NCBI GenBank assembly: GCA_016207905.1
Contig: JACQZC010000050.1
Coordinates: 1-35,308 of the forward strand
Direction: 5' to 3'
From: Nitrospirota bacterium
GTDB lineage: Bacteria; Nitrospirota; Thermodesulfovibrionia; Thermodesulfovibrionales; JdFR-86
Length of the DNA: 35,308 bases
Part shown: positions 8,120-16,181 of the stretch, piece by piece
Numbering within the stretch: position 1 is the stretch's first letter
How the letters are laid out: each line of letters starts with the position of its first letter
Program-made: the position numbers and the translations under genes
Notes under the pieces: model-generated
Told to the model about the DNA's origin: nothing
What the model saw: the letters and a program-made list of their open reading frames with translations, nothing else
The model's database searches: none

Positions 8120-9160
8120 ATGCTTAGGATTGCCATATGTGGCGGCAGTGGATATACAGGCTCGGAGTTGATACGACTTCTTCTCGGGCATCCATTTGTC
8201 GAGATAACTGCTGTAACCTCCGAAAGGTCAAAAGGCAAATCCGTTTCAGAGCTTTTCCCGCACCTCTGCAAATGCCGAGACCTGACATATGAGCCCCTCG
8301 AAAAACAAGTCCTCCTTAAAAAGGCAGATCTGTTTTTCATGGCATTACCCCATGGAACATCTCAACTGCCAGTTGATTTTTTCTTTAGACATGGCAAAAA
8401 GGTCATAGACCTTTCTGCTGACTACAGGCTCAAAGACCCAAAGGTCTATGAGGACTGGTATAAGGTTTCTCATAAATTCATCTCAACTATAAAGAGAGCT
8501 GTCTATGGACTGCCTGAGCTTTACAGGGAAAGGATTAAAAAAGCAGACCTGATTGCAAATCCGGGCTGTTATCCAACAGGTGCACTCTTAGGCATGTATC
8601 CCCTTTTAAAGGCTAAGCTCATCGAGCCAAAAGGAATCGTTATAGACTCAAAGTCAGGCGCATCCGGTGCAGGAAGACAATCGGATATTGCCTTTTCCTT
8701 CTCAGAGGTAAACGAAGGCTTCAGGGCTTATGGACTTGCAGTTCACAGGCATACACCTGAGATTGAGCAGGAAATCTCAGCCTTTCTAAGAAAATCGGTC
8801 ATAGTTGACTTCACACCCCATCTTATCCCTCTTGATAGGGGAATCCTTACAACCATGTATGTAAAACTCAGGGGGATAAAGCATACAAAAGACCTCTATA
8901 GGCTTTATAAGAGGACATATGCTAAAGAGCCTTTTATAAATGTTCTCGAGGAGGGGATGTATCCAAATGTCAAAGATGTAAGGGGATCTAATCTCTGCGA
9001 GATTGGATTTAAGATGAATAAAAGGACAGGAACTCTGATAATCGTTACTGCAATAGACAATCTCGTAAAAGGCGCATCAGGGCAGGCAGTTCAGAATATG
9101 AATATCATGATGGGCTTCGATGAGAGAACTGCCCTTTCTGCCTCTGGCATTCATCCATGA
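8120..9160 (+). CDS. argC: N-acetyl-gamma-glutamyl-phosphate reductase
   Basis: A 346-residue cytosolic enzyme that reduces N-acetylglutamyl phosphate to the semialdehyde with NADPH in arginine synthesis. The NADP-binding GGSGYTG motif is at 8-14 and the catalytic cysteine is C150 in NPGCYPT. The long-form length is normal. The TGA overlaps the argJ ATG by four bases. The rplM-rpsI-argC order is a known arrangement in deltaproteobacteria and relatives, and supports the lineage guess. Confidence 0.95.
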   Translation: MLRIAICGGSGYTGSELIRLLLGHPFVEITAVTSERSKGKSVSELFPHLCKCRDLTYEPLEKQVLLKKADLFFMALPHGTSQLPVDFFFRHGKKVIDLSADYRLKDPKVYEDWYKVSHKFISTIKRAVYGLPELYRERIKKADLIANPGCYPTGALLGMYPLLKAKLIEPKGIVIDSKSGASGAGRQSDIAFSFSEVNEGFRAYGLAVHRHTPEIEQEISAFLRKSVIVDFTPHLIPLDRGILTTMYVKLRGIKHTKDLYRLYKRTYAKEPFINVLEEGMYPNVKDVRGSNLCEIGFKMNKRTGTLIIVTAIDNLVKGASGQAVQNMNIMMGFDERTALSASGIHP

Positions 9161-10341
9161 CAGCCATCTGTCCCATTGGCTTTAAGCTCTCCATAGTAGA
9201 GGCAGGAATAAAGAAATCCGATAGACCTGACATGGCACTCATATACTCCGAGAAAGAGGCGGTCTCTTCTGCCATGTTTACCACAAATAGGATAAAAGGT
9301 GCACCTGTCAAGCTCAATATTCATAGGATTAAATCAGGAAGAGGCAGGGCAATACTCATAAACAGCGGAAACTCCAATGTCATGACAGGCAAAAAAGGCA
9401 TAAGGGATGCCATCGAGATGGCAAGGCTTACTGCCAGAGAGCTTCGCATACCAGAGGAGCTTGTTTATGTGTGCTCGACAGGGGTTATAGGGGTTTTGCT
9501 TCCAATGGAAAAAATCAGGCAGAAGATACCTTTTCTTACAAAGTCATTAGGAGGTTTCACTCCTTTTGATACAGCAAGGGCAATAATGACAACCGATACA
9601 TTCCCAAAGGTCTCGGAAAGAATCGTAAGGGTCGGCAAAACTACAGGGAGAATTTTAGGCATCGCAAAGGGTGCAGGCATGATAGCACCTCACATGGCAA
9701 CGATGATGGCTTTTTTCATGACAGATATTGCCATAGAGAGAAATGCCATGAGGAAGGCATTCAGGGAGGCAGTTAACTGCTCATTTAACAGGATAACCGT
9801 AGATGGAGATATGTCAACATCGGATTCGGCATTCATAATGGCAAATGGAATGCTTGGAAATAAGACGATTAAGGAAGGCTCGACATATTATAGAGGTTTT
9901 AGAAAGGCACTCAATGACCTTGCATATGAGCTTTCAAGGATGATAGTGAGGGATGGGGAGGGTGCAACGAAGCTCATCGAGATAGAGATACGGGGTGCTA
10001 AGACAGACAAGGATGCCCTCAGGGCCGCATTTGCTATAGCAAACTCAAACCTCGTAAAGACCGCTATATATGGTGAGGATGTAAACTGGGGAAGGATAAT
10101 GGCGGCACTTGGACGCTCAGGAGCATCTCTTAAAGAGGAAAAAACCGATATTTATTTTGGAGATGTAAAGATTGTGGGAAGAGGTGTCTTTACTGGCAGA
10201 GCTGAGGAGGCAAAAAAGGTATTAGAGGGCAGTGAGATAAAGCTCACAGTTAACCTCAATTCAGGCATCTCAAAGGCAAATGTCCTTACATGCGACCTCA
10301 CGGAGGAGTATGTAAAGGTCAATGCAGAATATACGACATGA
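9157..10341 (+). CDS. argJ: Glutamate N-acetyltransferase / amino-acid acetyltransferase
   Basis: A 394-residue ArgJ that moves the acetyl group from N-acetylornithine to glutamate, closing the cyclic arginine pathway. The precursor self-cleaves into alpha and beta chains between A181 and T182, seen as KGAGMIAPHM|AT with the nucleophile T182. Family segments such as SGNSN and CSTGVIG are present. Its presence, rather than argE, implies acetyl recycling. The gene overlaps argC by four bases and the next gene by four bases (ATGA), so translation is likely coupled along the run. Confidence 0.95.
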   Translation: MTAICPIGFKLSIVEAGIKKSDRPDMALIYSEKEAVSSAMFTTNRIKGAPVKLNIHRIKSGRGRAILINSGNSNVMTGKKGIRDAIEMARLTARELRIPEELVYVCSTGVIGVLLPMEKIRQKIPFLTKSLGGFTPFDTARAIMTTDTFPKVSERIVRVGKTTGRILGIAKGAGMIAPHMATMMAFFMTDIAIERNAMRKAFREAVNCSFNRITVDGDMSTSDSAFIMANGMLGNKTIKEGSTYYRGFRKALNDLAYELSRMIVRDGEGATKLIEIEIRGAKTDKDALRAAFAIANSNLVKTAIYGEDVNWGRIMAALGRSGASLKEEKTDIYFGDVKIVGRGVFTGRAEEAKKVLEGSEIKLTVNLNSGISKANVLTCDLTEEYVKVNAEYTT

Positions 10342-10676
10342 TGGCAAGAGAGCCCCTCCAGTGTCCTTTCTGCAAGGAAACCCTCGAGCCTCCAGCTGAG
10401 GTAAAGCTTCGCTTTGAGACAATCGAGGGAGGCAGATGCACTTGTGGTGCAGTTTATGTATATGATAGAACTGGAAGGAAACTCGGAGAGGCTTTCGCAT
10501 CAGCACTTCTTCGTGCTTACGATGAAGACTACGATAAGGCATTTTCTGCGCCAGAAGGCGACTACGAGGAGACAGTCATAAGATATTACCAGAGGCTTGG
10601 CAAGTTCATAGAAGGCGAAGGAGGCAGGCTCGACAGGTCTCCTAAATTCTATTTCCTTAAAAGAAAAAAGGTATAA
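10338..10676 (+). CDS. Small zinc-ribbon protein of unknown function
   Basis: A 112-residue cytosolic protein. C9-x2-C12 and C34-x-C36 could form a zinc ribbon, followed by an acidic middle (YDEDYDKAF) and a basic C-terminus. I do not recognise a named family. I chose the ATG at 10338, which overlaps the argJ stop in ATGA. The longer frame from 10290 would overlap argJ by about 50 bases and adds residues with no pattern. It sits between argJ and def in a tightly packed run, so it is surely translated, but its role is unknown. Confidence 0.7.
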   Translation: MMAREPLQCPFCKETLEPPAEVKLRFETIEGGRCTCGAVYVYDRTGRKLGEAFASALLRAYDEDYDKAFSAPEGDYEETVIRYYQRLGKFIEGEGGRLDRSPKFYFLKRKKV

Positions 10677-10682
10677 TAAATA

Positions 10683-11192
10683 ATGGCTGTGCTCGAGATA
10701 AAGAAATACCCGGATACAATCCTTACCGAGAAAGCTGTATCCGTGGATGGACTGAGCAAAAGGCACCTGCGTCTCATAGATAACATGATTGAGACCATGT
10801 ATGCCGCACCTGGCATAGGGCTTGCCGCACCACAGGTTGGAGTCTCGGAAAGGATTATAGTAACCGATATAAGTAAGGCTGATGAGTTGTCCTCCCTTGT
10901 CGTCCTTGTCAACCCTGAGATTGTCCTAAAAGAAGGCTTAATTGAAAGCGATGAGGGATGCCTGAGTGTGCCAGGACTCACTGTAAACATAAAAAGGGCT
11001 GAAAGGGTTATTGTCAGAGGACTCGATAGAAACGGAAAAGCAATCGAGATACAAGCAGAGGGGCTTTTATCCCGAGTACTTCAGCACGAGATAGACCACA
11101 TAGATGGAATCCTTATCTTAAACAGAATAAGCTTTATCAAAAGAGAGTTTTATAAGAAGCGCCTTCATAAGACAGCGCTAACAGTTAAATAG
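10683..11192 (+). CDS. def: Peptide deformylase
   Basis: A 169-residue metalloenzyme that removes the formyl group from the initiator methionine of new proteins. All three family motifs are present: GIGLAAPQ (44-51), EGCLS (91-95, metal ligand C93) and HEIDH (135-139, two histidine ligands and catalytic glutamate). Length is normal for type 1 PDF. The order def then fmt, with a three-base gap, is the classic pairing of the enzymes that remove and add the formyl group. Confidence 0.97.
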   Translation: MAVLEIKKYPDTILTEKAVSVDGLSKRHLRLIDNMIETMYAAPGIGLAAPQVGVSERIIVTDISKADELSSLVVLVNPEIVLKEGLIESDEGCLSVPGLTVNIKRAERVIVRGLDRNGKAIEIQAEGLLSRVLQHEIDHIDGILILNRISFIKREFYKKRLHKTALTVK

Positions 11193-11195
11193 CGA

Positions 11196-12140
11196 GTGAT
11201 GGCTGAGGGGAAGCTCACTAAAAACATAATCTATTTTGGAACACCAGAGTTCTCTGTCCCTTCATTGGATGGTATCTTGAGAGCAGGGTTACAGGTCCCT
11301 TTGGTTGTCACCCAGAGCGACAAGCCAAAAGGCAGAGGCCATGTCATGGCAATGCCTCCTGTCAAGGAATTTGCCATCTCTCATGGCATAAGGGTCATTC
11401 AGCCTCTAAGGCTAAAGGATGAAAATTTTATCGATACCCTTAAATCCATAAACCCGGACTTTATAGTAGTTGTTGCTTATGGAAGAATACTTCCAAAGGC
11501 AATACTTGACATCCCAAAGGTTGCACCCATAAACCTTCATGCATCCTTGCTTCCAAAATTGAGGGGTGCATCGCCCATTGCATGGGCTATAATAAACGGA
11601 GAAACTAAAACAGGGGTTACTACCATGGTGATGTCAGAGGGACTTGACGAAGGCGATATACTCCTCAGGGAAGAGGTCGAGATTACCGATGACGACACAG
11701 CAAAGACACTCGGAATAAGGCTTTCGGTTGTGGGCTCAGGGCTTTTAGTAAGAACACTTGAGGGACTCATTAATGGCTCGGTAAAAAAAACACCTCAGAT
11801 AGGCACACCGAGCTATGCACCACCTCTTAAAAAACAGGATGGACGAATCGACTGGAGAAGGTCTGCAAGAGAGATTTTTCTCTTTATAAGAGGCATGGAG
11901 CCGTGGCCAGGGGCATACACGAGAATCGGCAATGAGACAGTTAAGATTCTCAAGGCTAAGCCATTGGATGGCACTGGCACAGAAGGTAGGATAGAGACAG
12001 TAACAGGGGACTCTATAACCATTGGAACTGCCAAAGGACTTCTTTCGGTCATAGAGGTTAAACCCCAAGGGAAAAGGGCAATGTCCGTAAAAGAATTCCT
12101 TCAGGGAAGAAGGCTTAAAGGAGGAGAGCTTCTCATATGA
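11196..12140 (+). CDS. fmt: Methionyl-tRNA formyltransferase
   Basis: A 314-residue enzyme that formylates Met-tRNA(fMet) using 10-formyl-tetrahydrofolate, before translation initiation. The N-terminal catalytic domain starts IIYFGTPEFS and carries the folate/catalytic motif in NLHASLLPKLRGASPI. The C-terminal OB-like tRNA-binding domain begins near 205. Start is either GTG 11196 or the adjacent ATG 11199; the ATG is the safer choice, though no clear ribosome site is seen and coupling to def is likely. The TGA overlaps the next ATG by four bases. Confidence 0.96.
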   Translation: MMAEGKLTKNIIYFGTPEFSVPSLDGILRAGLQVPLVVTQSDKPKGRGHVMAMPPVKEFAISHGIRVIQPLRLKDENFIDTLKSINPDFIVVVAYGRILPKAILDIPKVAPINLHASLLPKLRGASPIAWAIINGETKTGVTTMVMSEGLDEGDILLREEVEITDDDTAKTLGIRLSVVGSGLLVRTLEGLINGSVKKTPQIGTPSYAPPLKKQDGRIDWRRSAREIFLFIRGMEPWPGAYTRIGNETVKILKAKPLDGTGTEGRIETVTGDSITIGTAKGLLSVIEVKPQGKRAMSVKEFLQGRRLKGGELLI

Positions 12141-12655
12141 GCTACAGGTTCCTGAGAGGGGTTTTGCTTAAGCTTTGCTATCCACTTTTAATGCTCATAG
12201 GCTCTTTTTGGAAAAAAGAACAACTTCAGTCATTCGTCATAAACCTCAATAATAGGCTTGTCAAAAAGGAAAAGCCAAGGGTTAAAAAACTCCTTCTACT
12301 TCTTCCGCATTGCCTTCAGATAGATGAGTGTAAAATCAGGCTCACGCATAACATATACAATTGCGAGGGATGCGGAAAGTGCGAGATAAAAAACCTGATT
12401 GAGCTCGCAGAAAGATATAAGCTTAACCTTTTCGTTGCAACAGGAGGCACTCTGGCAAGAAGAATAGTTAGCGATGTAAAGCCTGAAGCCATTGTGGCAG
12501 TTGCATGCGAGATGGACCTTAGTAGTGGAATCCCGGACACATATCCGCTTCCAGTCATAGGGATTCCAAATGAAAGGCCATTTGGACCCTGCCTTAATAC
12601 GAAAGTAGACCTCGAGAAGGTAAAAGAGGCTATAAGCTTTCTGAGCGGGAATTGA
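12137..12655 (+). CDS. DUF116 family cysteine-rich protein
   Basis: A 172-residue protein resembling the DUF116 family, whose function is not established. A hydrophobic N-terminal helix (about 8-25) may anchor it to the membrane. Family landmarks are LLPHCLQ (C59), C65, the cluster-like CEGCGKC (C76, C79, C82), VACEMDL (C124) and FGPC (C152). This spacing suggests a metal or iron-sulfur site. It often follows def-fmt in related genomes, as here (four-base overlap with fmt). Its last 28 bases are duplicated 1.1 kb downstream. Confidence 0.8.
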   Translation: MSYRFLRGVLLKLCYPLLMLIGSFWKKEQLQSFVINLNNRLVKKEKPRVKKLLLLLPHCLQIDECKIRLTHNIYNCEGCGKCEIKNLIELAERYKLNLFVATGGTLARRIVSDVKPEAIVAVACEMDLSSGIPDTYPLPVIGIPNERPFGPCLNTKVDLEKVKEAISFLSGN

Positions 12656-12693
12656 GACCTACGCCCTAACCCCTTACTCAATACCCATGTTTT

Positions 12694-13026
12694 TTAATCG
12701 GTATCTATCATCACCTTCAGCATTCTTACTGCCATGTGCCTCTGCCTTTTGTCTTTAAGCCTTCTGAAGGTAGTCAAGATCTCTATCTCATCATCTGCCA
12801 TCTCTTCTATGATGGATTTATTGTTTTCTCTGATGAATATGCTTATGGGCACATGAAGGGCGTCTGCAACCTGCCTGAGCCTTCTTATGGTAAGCTCTGA
12901 CCTGCCTCTTTCGTATTTCTGGACCTGCTGGTAGGTAAGGCTGAGTTTATCGGCAAGCCCCATCTGTGTCATGCCCGATGTCTTTCTGAGATGTCTTATA
13001 AGACCCCCTATATTTACCTCTGCCAT
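12694..13026 (-). CDS. XRE-family helix-turn-helix regulator
   Basis: A 110-residue DNA-binding protein. The HTH_3 domain covers about 8-62, with the recognition region MTQMGLADKLSLTYQQVQKYERGRSEL. The C-terminal half is a short basic/acidic helix region (EMADDEIEILTTFRRLKDKRQRH) without a sensor domain. The start is supported by a near-perfect ribosome site (GGGAGGTGG) before the ATG. It is divergent from a second HTH gene across a 223-base region with hairpins and a palindrome. Such pairs often regulate each other; the target genes are unknown. Confidence 0.85.
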   Translation of the reverse strand: MAEVNIGGLIRHLRKTSGMTQMGLADKLSLTYQQVQKYERGRSELTIRRLRQVADALHVPISIFIRENNKSIIEEMADDEIEILTTFRRLKDKRQRHMAVRMLKVMIDTD

Positions 13027-13065
13027 TTTCCACCTCCCTTACTTCTACCTACTTCCTATAAAAGA

Positions 13066-13094
13066 TTGACTGAAAATATAAAAACATATAAAAT
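13066..13094 (+). promoter_or_regulatory. Candidate promoter toward the second HTH gene
   Basis: TTGACT at 13066-13071 and TAAAAT at 13089-13094 with a 17-base spacer. It would start a transcript near 13101 with a leader of about 150 bases ahead of the ATG at 13250. Weak but reasonable hexamers. Confidence 0.4.
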
Positions 13095-13103
13095 GCATAT
13101 ACA

Positions 13104-13192
13104 GCAGGCTTACCCTTAGTTTTCGGCTGAAAGATAAGCCTGCCTTGCGTGGGCTTCAGGCTTAGTGGCGTTTTTATGCCTGTCCTTAGCCC
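13104..13192 (+). promoter_or_regulatory. Two-hairpin leader region
   Basis: Hairpin 1 pairs GCAGGCTTA (13104-13112) with TAAGCCTGC (13135-13143), a perfect 9-bp stem. Hairpin 2 pairs GGGCT (13151-13155) with AGCCC (13188-13192) and CAGGC (13157-13161) with GCCTG (13178-13182). The structure lies between two divergent regulators and would be in the 5' leader of the + strand gene. It matches no riboswitch class I recognise. It could also be a small RNA or a remnant of a repeat. Confidence 0.5.
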
Positions 13193-13198
13193 CGCTTT

Positions 13199-13216
13199 TA
13201 TGACTTTTATGTCATA
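13199..13216. promoter_or_regulatory. Operator-like palindrome
   Basis: TATGAC (13199-13204), six bases, then GTCATA (13211-13216) form a perfect inverted repeat with helical-turn spacing, 34 bases before the ATG of the second HTH gene. It suits a dimeric HTH repressor. Which of the two regulators binds is not known. Confidence 0.45.
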
Positions 13217-13249
13217 ATTTGGCTTAAATTATAGACATTAATTTCATAT

Positions 13250-13678
13250 ATGTCAAGTAAAAACGACATGGGTTTAGAAAAATACGACACAATTGGGAAA
13301 AGACTCCGCTACTTCAGGGAGGAAGACCTCGGCGAGCCGAGGGAGAAGTTCGTCCATGGGCTTGACATCACACCGAGAACACTTGAAAGATACGAAAGCG
13401 ATGAATCCCACCCTGATGCACAGTTTCTTACAAAGCTCAATGCAAAATATCAAGGTAGCATAAACCTTGACTGGCTCCTTACAGGCAGGGGAAATCTGTA
13501 CTTAGCCTCTAAGGTTGAACCAGAGACTACAAAAGAGGCATCCACACCATACTCCGATATAATCATTGAAAAGATGCAGGAACAGCTTAGGAGAATCTAC
13601 AATGAGAGGAATTTCTTAAAGTTAGCTACCCTTCAAAGCCTTCTTAATCTTTTAGACCCAGAAAGTAAGAAAGACTAA
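13250..13678 (+). CDS. CI-like helix-turn-helix protein
   Basis: A 142-residue protein with an N-terminal phage CI/HTH-type DNA-binding fold at about 12-70 (IGKRLRYFREEDLG...ITPRTLERYESDESHPDAQFLTKL), followed by DWLLTGRG, a signature often found after the HTH in CI-like repressors. A helical C-terminus (95-140) could dimerise. There is no LexA-type peptidase domain, so RecA-induced self-cleavage is unlikely. It is divergent from the other XRE gene. It may derive from a mobile element, but no phage gene is near. The target is unknown. Confidence 0.75.
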   Translation: MSSKNDMGLEKYDTIGKRLRYFREEDLGEPREKFVHGLDITPRTLERYESDESHPDAQFLTKLNAKYQGSINLDWLLTGRGNLYLASKVEPETTKEASTPYSDIIIEKMQEQLRRIYNERNFLKLATLQSLLNLLDPESKKD

Positions 13679-13689
13679 AAATCCTTCCT

Positions 13690-13783
13690 GCAGAGGACTA
13701 CATACAAAGAGAAGTCTGATGAGGTTCAATCAATCCCATTGGAAGAGGCGATTGAGGCTATAAGCTTTCTGAGTGGGAATTAG
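13690..13783 (+). pseudogene. Remnant of a second DUF116 gene end
   Basis: Bases 13754-13781 match 12626-12653 at 27 of 28 positions. Both read EAISFLSGN then a stop. Upstream the frame continues as EEAI and then loses similarity, so only the tail of a duplicated DUF116-like gene remains. Confidence 0.6.
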
Positions 13784-13851
13784 TATATCTATGAAAGTGA
13801 AAAGGTTGACATCCCTCTGAGGCAGTGGTAAAGTATGCTTGGAGGCATTGA

Positions 13852-14166
13852 ATGGAGCTTTTTGGAATCGCAATAACAATACTTGCTGCAATCCTTACCT
13901 ATCAGGCATGGAAAAACGGCAGGTGGATGAAGCAGGCACATCAGGACACGCAGAATCTCATAAAAGAAATGCATAAAGATACAACTGAGTCATTCAAAAA
14001 GATGGATGATACATTAAGACATATGGACGAGACCGCTAAAGAGTCATTCAAAAGGATGGATGATACCGCTAAAGAGATAGCCAAGAAGACAGAGGATACA
14101 TTAAGATATATTGCTGACCTGATAGTTGCAGAGGGTCAAAAAACCCGAGCAGTCATAGAGAAGTAA
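13852..14166 (+). CDS. Small membrane-anchored coiled-coil protein
   Basis: A 104-residue protein of unknown function. The N-terminal helix (about 3-19, LFGIAITILAAILTYQA) is a likely membrane anchor. The rest is a charged helical stalk with an internal duplication: ESFKKMDDT (near 46) and ESFKRMDDT (near 65), each followed by similar residues, as expected for a parallel coiled coil. No enzymatic motif is seen. It lies between two short sequences duplicated from the DUF116-XRE junction, so it may have arrived as an insert. Similar short repetitive coiled coils exist in many genomes without a defined role. Confidence 0.6.
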   Translation: MELFGIAITILAAILTYQAWKNGRWMKQAHQDTQNLIKEMHKDTTESFKKMDDTLRHMDETAKESFKRMDDTAKEIAKKTEDTLRYIADLIVAEGQKTRAVIEK

Positions 14167-14213
14167 GCTTCCTGTTAGTTAACAGTCTAAGTTAAAGTCT
14201 ATCCGTTATTGCT

Positions 14214-14236
14214 CCTTACTCAATGCCCATGTTTTT
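14214..14236. repeat. Short duplicate of 12672-12694
   Basis: 22 of 23 bases match the stretch just after the DUF116 gene. With 13754-13781 this marks two halves of one duplicated junction, now about 430 bases apart and flanking the coiled-coil gene. No gene is seen in 14167-14331. Confidence 0.7.
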
Positions 14237-14331
14237 CAGGACACTCTCTCAAGGCTTTCCCATCAAGACCTCAGGCTCATCAAGAAATCCCTCAAGCTTC
14301 TTAGCAGAGCTTTTTCAAGGGTGTAACCAGT

Positions 14332-15006
14332 TTAACCCCTACTTATCAGCCCATCTTTCATAGTTATAATACGATGAGTCTTTTGTGCAAGCTCCATGTT
14401 ATGGGTTACGAGTATCACGGTATGTCCCTTTAAATTTAGCTCTTTAAATATGCCGAATATCTCCCTGCCTGTTTTTGTATCGAGATTTCCAGTTGGCTCG
14501 TCGGCAAGGATTATTGGCGGCTTATTTACGATTGCCCTTGCGATTGCCACCCTCTGCTGTTCGCCTCCTGAAAGCTCATTTGGAAGCCTTAATGCCTTGT
14601 CTTTTATGCCAACCATTTCGAGAGCCCCAAATGCAGTGTCTTCCATGTGGTTTTTGTTTCTTTCTGAAATCGAAAGCGGAAGCATCACATTTTCCAGTGC
14701 ATTAAGATAGGTTATGAGGTGAAACTGCTGAAATACAAACCCTATATACTGCCTTCTGAAATCGGCAAGCCTTTCTGGGTCAAGCTCTAAGAGCCTGATG
14801 CCATCCACTGTTATATCACCGGCTGTGGGTGGTGTAAGCCCGCCTATTATGCTTAGGAGTGTGCTTTTGCCAGAGCCTGACTCTCCTGTAATCGATATAA
14901 AATCGCCTTCCATAAGTGAGAGGTCAATGCCCTTCAGGGCAATAAAAGATGTGCCATTTGTATTAAATGTCTTTGTTACAGAGCTTATCTCGATTATCAT
15001 ATCCAT
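14332..15006 (-). CDS. ABC transporter ATP-binding protein (MacB/LolD-like)
   Basis: A 224-residue cytosolic ATPase. Walker [10 protein letters not shown] is at 41-49, the signature LSGGEQQ at 145-151 and Walker B IILADE at 165-170, followed by PTGNLD, the typical MacB/LolD-family tail. It energises the FtsX-type permease encoded just upstream (10-base overlap). The partner permease and the DUF2318 gene suggest the export/uptake systems linked to iron-uptake clusters. The substrate is not readable from sequence. It is the last gene of the operon. Confidence 0.93.
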   Translation of the reverse strand: MDMIIEISSVTKTFNTNGTSFIALKGIDLSLMEGDFISITGESGSGKSTLLSIIGGLTPPTAGDITVDGIRLLELDPERLADFRRQYIGFVFQQFHLITYLNALENVMLPLSISERNKNHMEDTAFGALEMVGIKDKALRLPNELSGGEQQRVAIARAIVNKPPIILADEPTGNLDTKTGREIFGIFKELNLKGHTVILVTHNMELAQKTHRIITMKDGLISRG

Positions 15007-16181
15007 CTCAATGCCTCAAGTGGCTCAAGCCTCGATGCCCTCATTGCAGGGTATATACTGCTACTCATTCCCACTATTAGTGCCAATGCCACTGACACTG
15101 GCATCATCGAGAGGTCAAATGCCTTCTCATTTATGCCTGTTAGATGGGTCGAAAGTAAAAGCGTAGAGAGGGCTCCAAATGCCCACCCTAAAAACCCTGA
15201 CACATTGCTCACGACAAATGCCTCTGTGAGTATTATCTTTATTATGTGGGATTTCCTGAATCCGATTGCCCTCAGCACCCCTATCTCCTTTGTCCTTTCG
15301 TTTATAGAAGAGGTCATGGAAACAAAAACTATTAAAAACCCGATTGCGAGGACAACGGCTGAGACAGCCATCGAAAACCTAACGACCTGCTCAACGGTCT
15401 GCATCCTGAGTGTCATTGCCTGTTTTACAGCAGACACCTTTACATGAGGGAGCTTCTCTCCTATCTGAGCAATAATATCTTCAATCGGACAGGCAGAGCA
15501 TAATGCACTGACCTCGATAAGGCTTAGCCTTCCGGTTTTCCCAAGAAGCCTCTGAGCCTCCTTGATGTCCATAAAAATGGCTATATCGTCCTCAGATGCA
15601 TTCTCCTCGAGGATCCCCTTTACTTTATAGTTTCTGCCTCCAAGCTCTATTGTTCCACCTGCTGCAATCCCTAACGACTCTGCGGCTGAACTGCCAATTA
15701 GAGTCTCCTCAGGCAAGACACTGAGGTTTAAGGGCATTCGCCTATGAGAGTTGGCATTGCCTTTAAGTCCCCACCACTTTTTGATTCGGAACTCTGATTG
15801 AAAGTCCACTCCGACTATGAGATAGCTTCTGTCTTTTATCGTTTGGGCTCCGATGACCTTTCCTGCCACTACGCTTATGTTTTCTTTATTTTTAATGGTC
15901 TTTATGAGACCTGCATCTTCCTCCTCGAGCTCTGCCACATCGTATGATGCATCGGTGATTCCAACACCGCCATAGGTCAGAGATATGCTTTTTGTTTTCG
16001 GAGTGATAATAATGTTTGCACCAAACTCATCGAGTTTTCTTGCAATATCAGCCTCCATCCGATGAGTTATCGAGGTCATAGAAACAACCATTGCCACTGC
16101 TATGGAAAGACCTGCGACGAGGAGAAATGTCTTTCCCTTTCTGCGTCTGAGATTTCCCGTGGATATACGGCTCAGTCTCAT
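14997..16181 (-). CDS. FtsX/MacB-type ABC permease
   Basis: A 394-residue inner-membrane permease. The N-terminal membrane helix (about 17-38) is followed by a large periplasmic MacB_PCD-like domain (about 40-260), then three helices in the C-terminal FtsX domain (about 270-390). The periplasmic part contains a Cys pair in LCSACP. This four-helix layout is that of the MacB/LolCE/FtsX superfamily, which often acts mechanically rather than as a channel. It overlaps the DUF2318 gene by one base and the ATPase gene by ten, so the three are co-translated. Confidence 0.9.
   Translation of the reverse strand: MRLSRISTGNLRRRKGKTFLLVAGLSIAVAMVVSMTSITHRMEADIARKLDEFGANIIITPKTKSISLTYGGVGITDASYDVAELEEEDAGLIKTIKNKENISVVAGKVIGAQTIKDRSYLIVGVDFQSEFRIKKWWGLKGNANSHRRMPLNLSVLPEETLIGSSAAESLGIAAGGTIELGGRNYKVKGILEENASEDDIAIFMDIKEAQRLLGKTGRLSLIEVSALCSACPIEDIIAQIGEKLPHVKVSAVKQAMTLRMQTVEQVVRFSMAVSAVVLAIGFLIVFVSMTSSINERTKEIGVLRAIGFRKSHIIKIILTEAFVVSNVSGFLGWAFGALSTLLLSTHLTGINEKAFDLSMMPVSVALALIVGMSSSIYPAMRASRLEPLEALRWI

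Noticed and set aside
10290-10337. Longer start for the zinc-ribbon gene
   Set aside because: It would overlap argJ by about 50 bases and adds residues that are only argJ codons read in another frame. The ATGA overlap start at 10338 is much more natural.
13104-13192. Known riboswitch upstream of the HTH gene
   Set aside because: The stems do not match any riboswitch core I know, and a regulator gene is not a typical target. It is kept only as a structured leader.
12694-13678. A prophage control region (two divergent HTH genes with an operator)
   Set aside because: There are no phage structural, integrase or lysis genes and no attachment site. The neighbours are fmt/DUF116 and an ABC operon.
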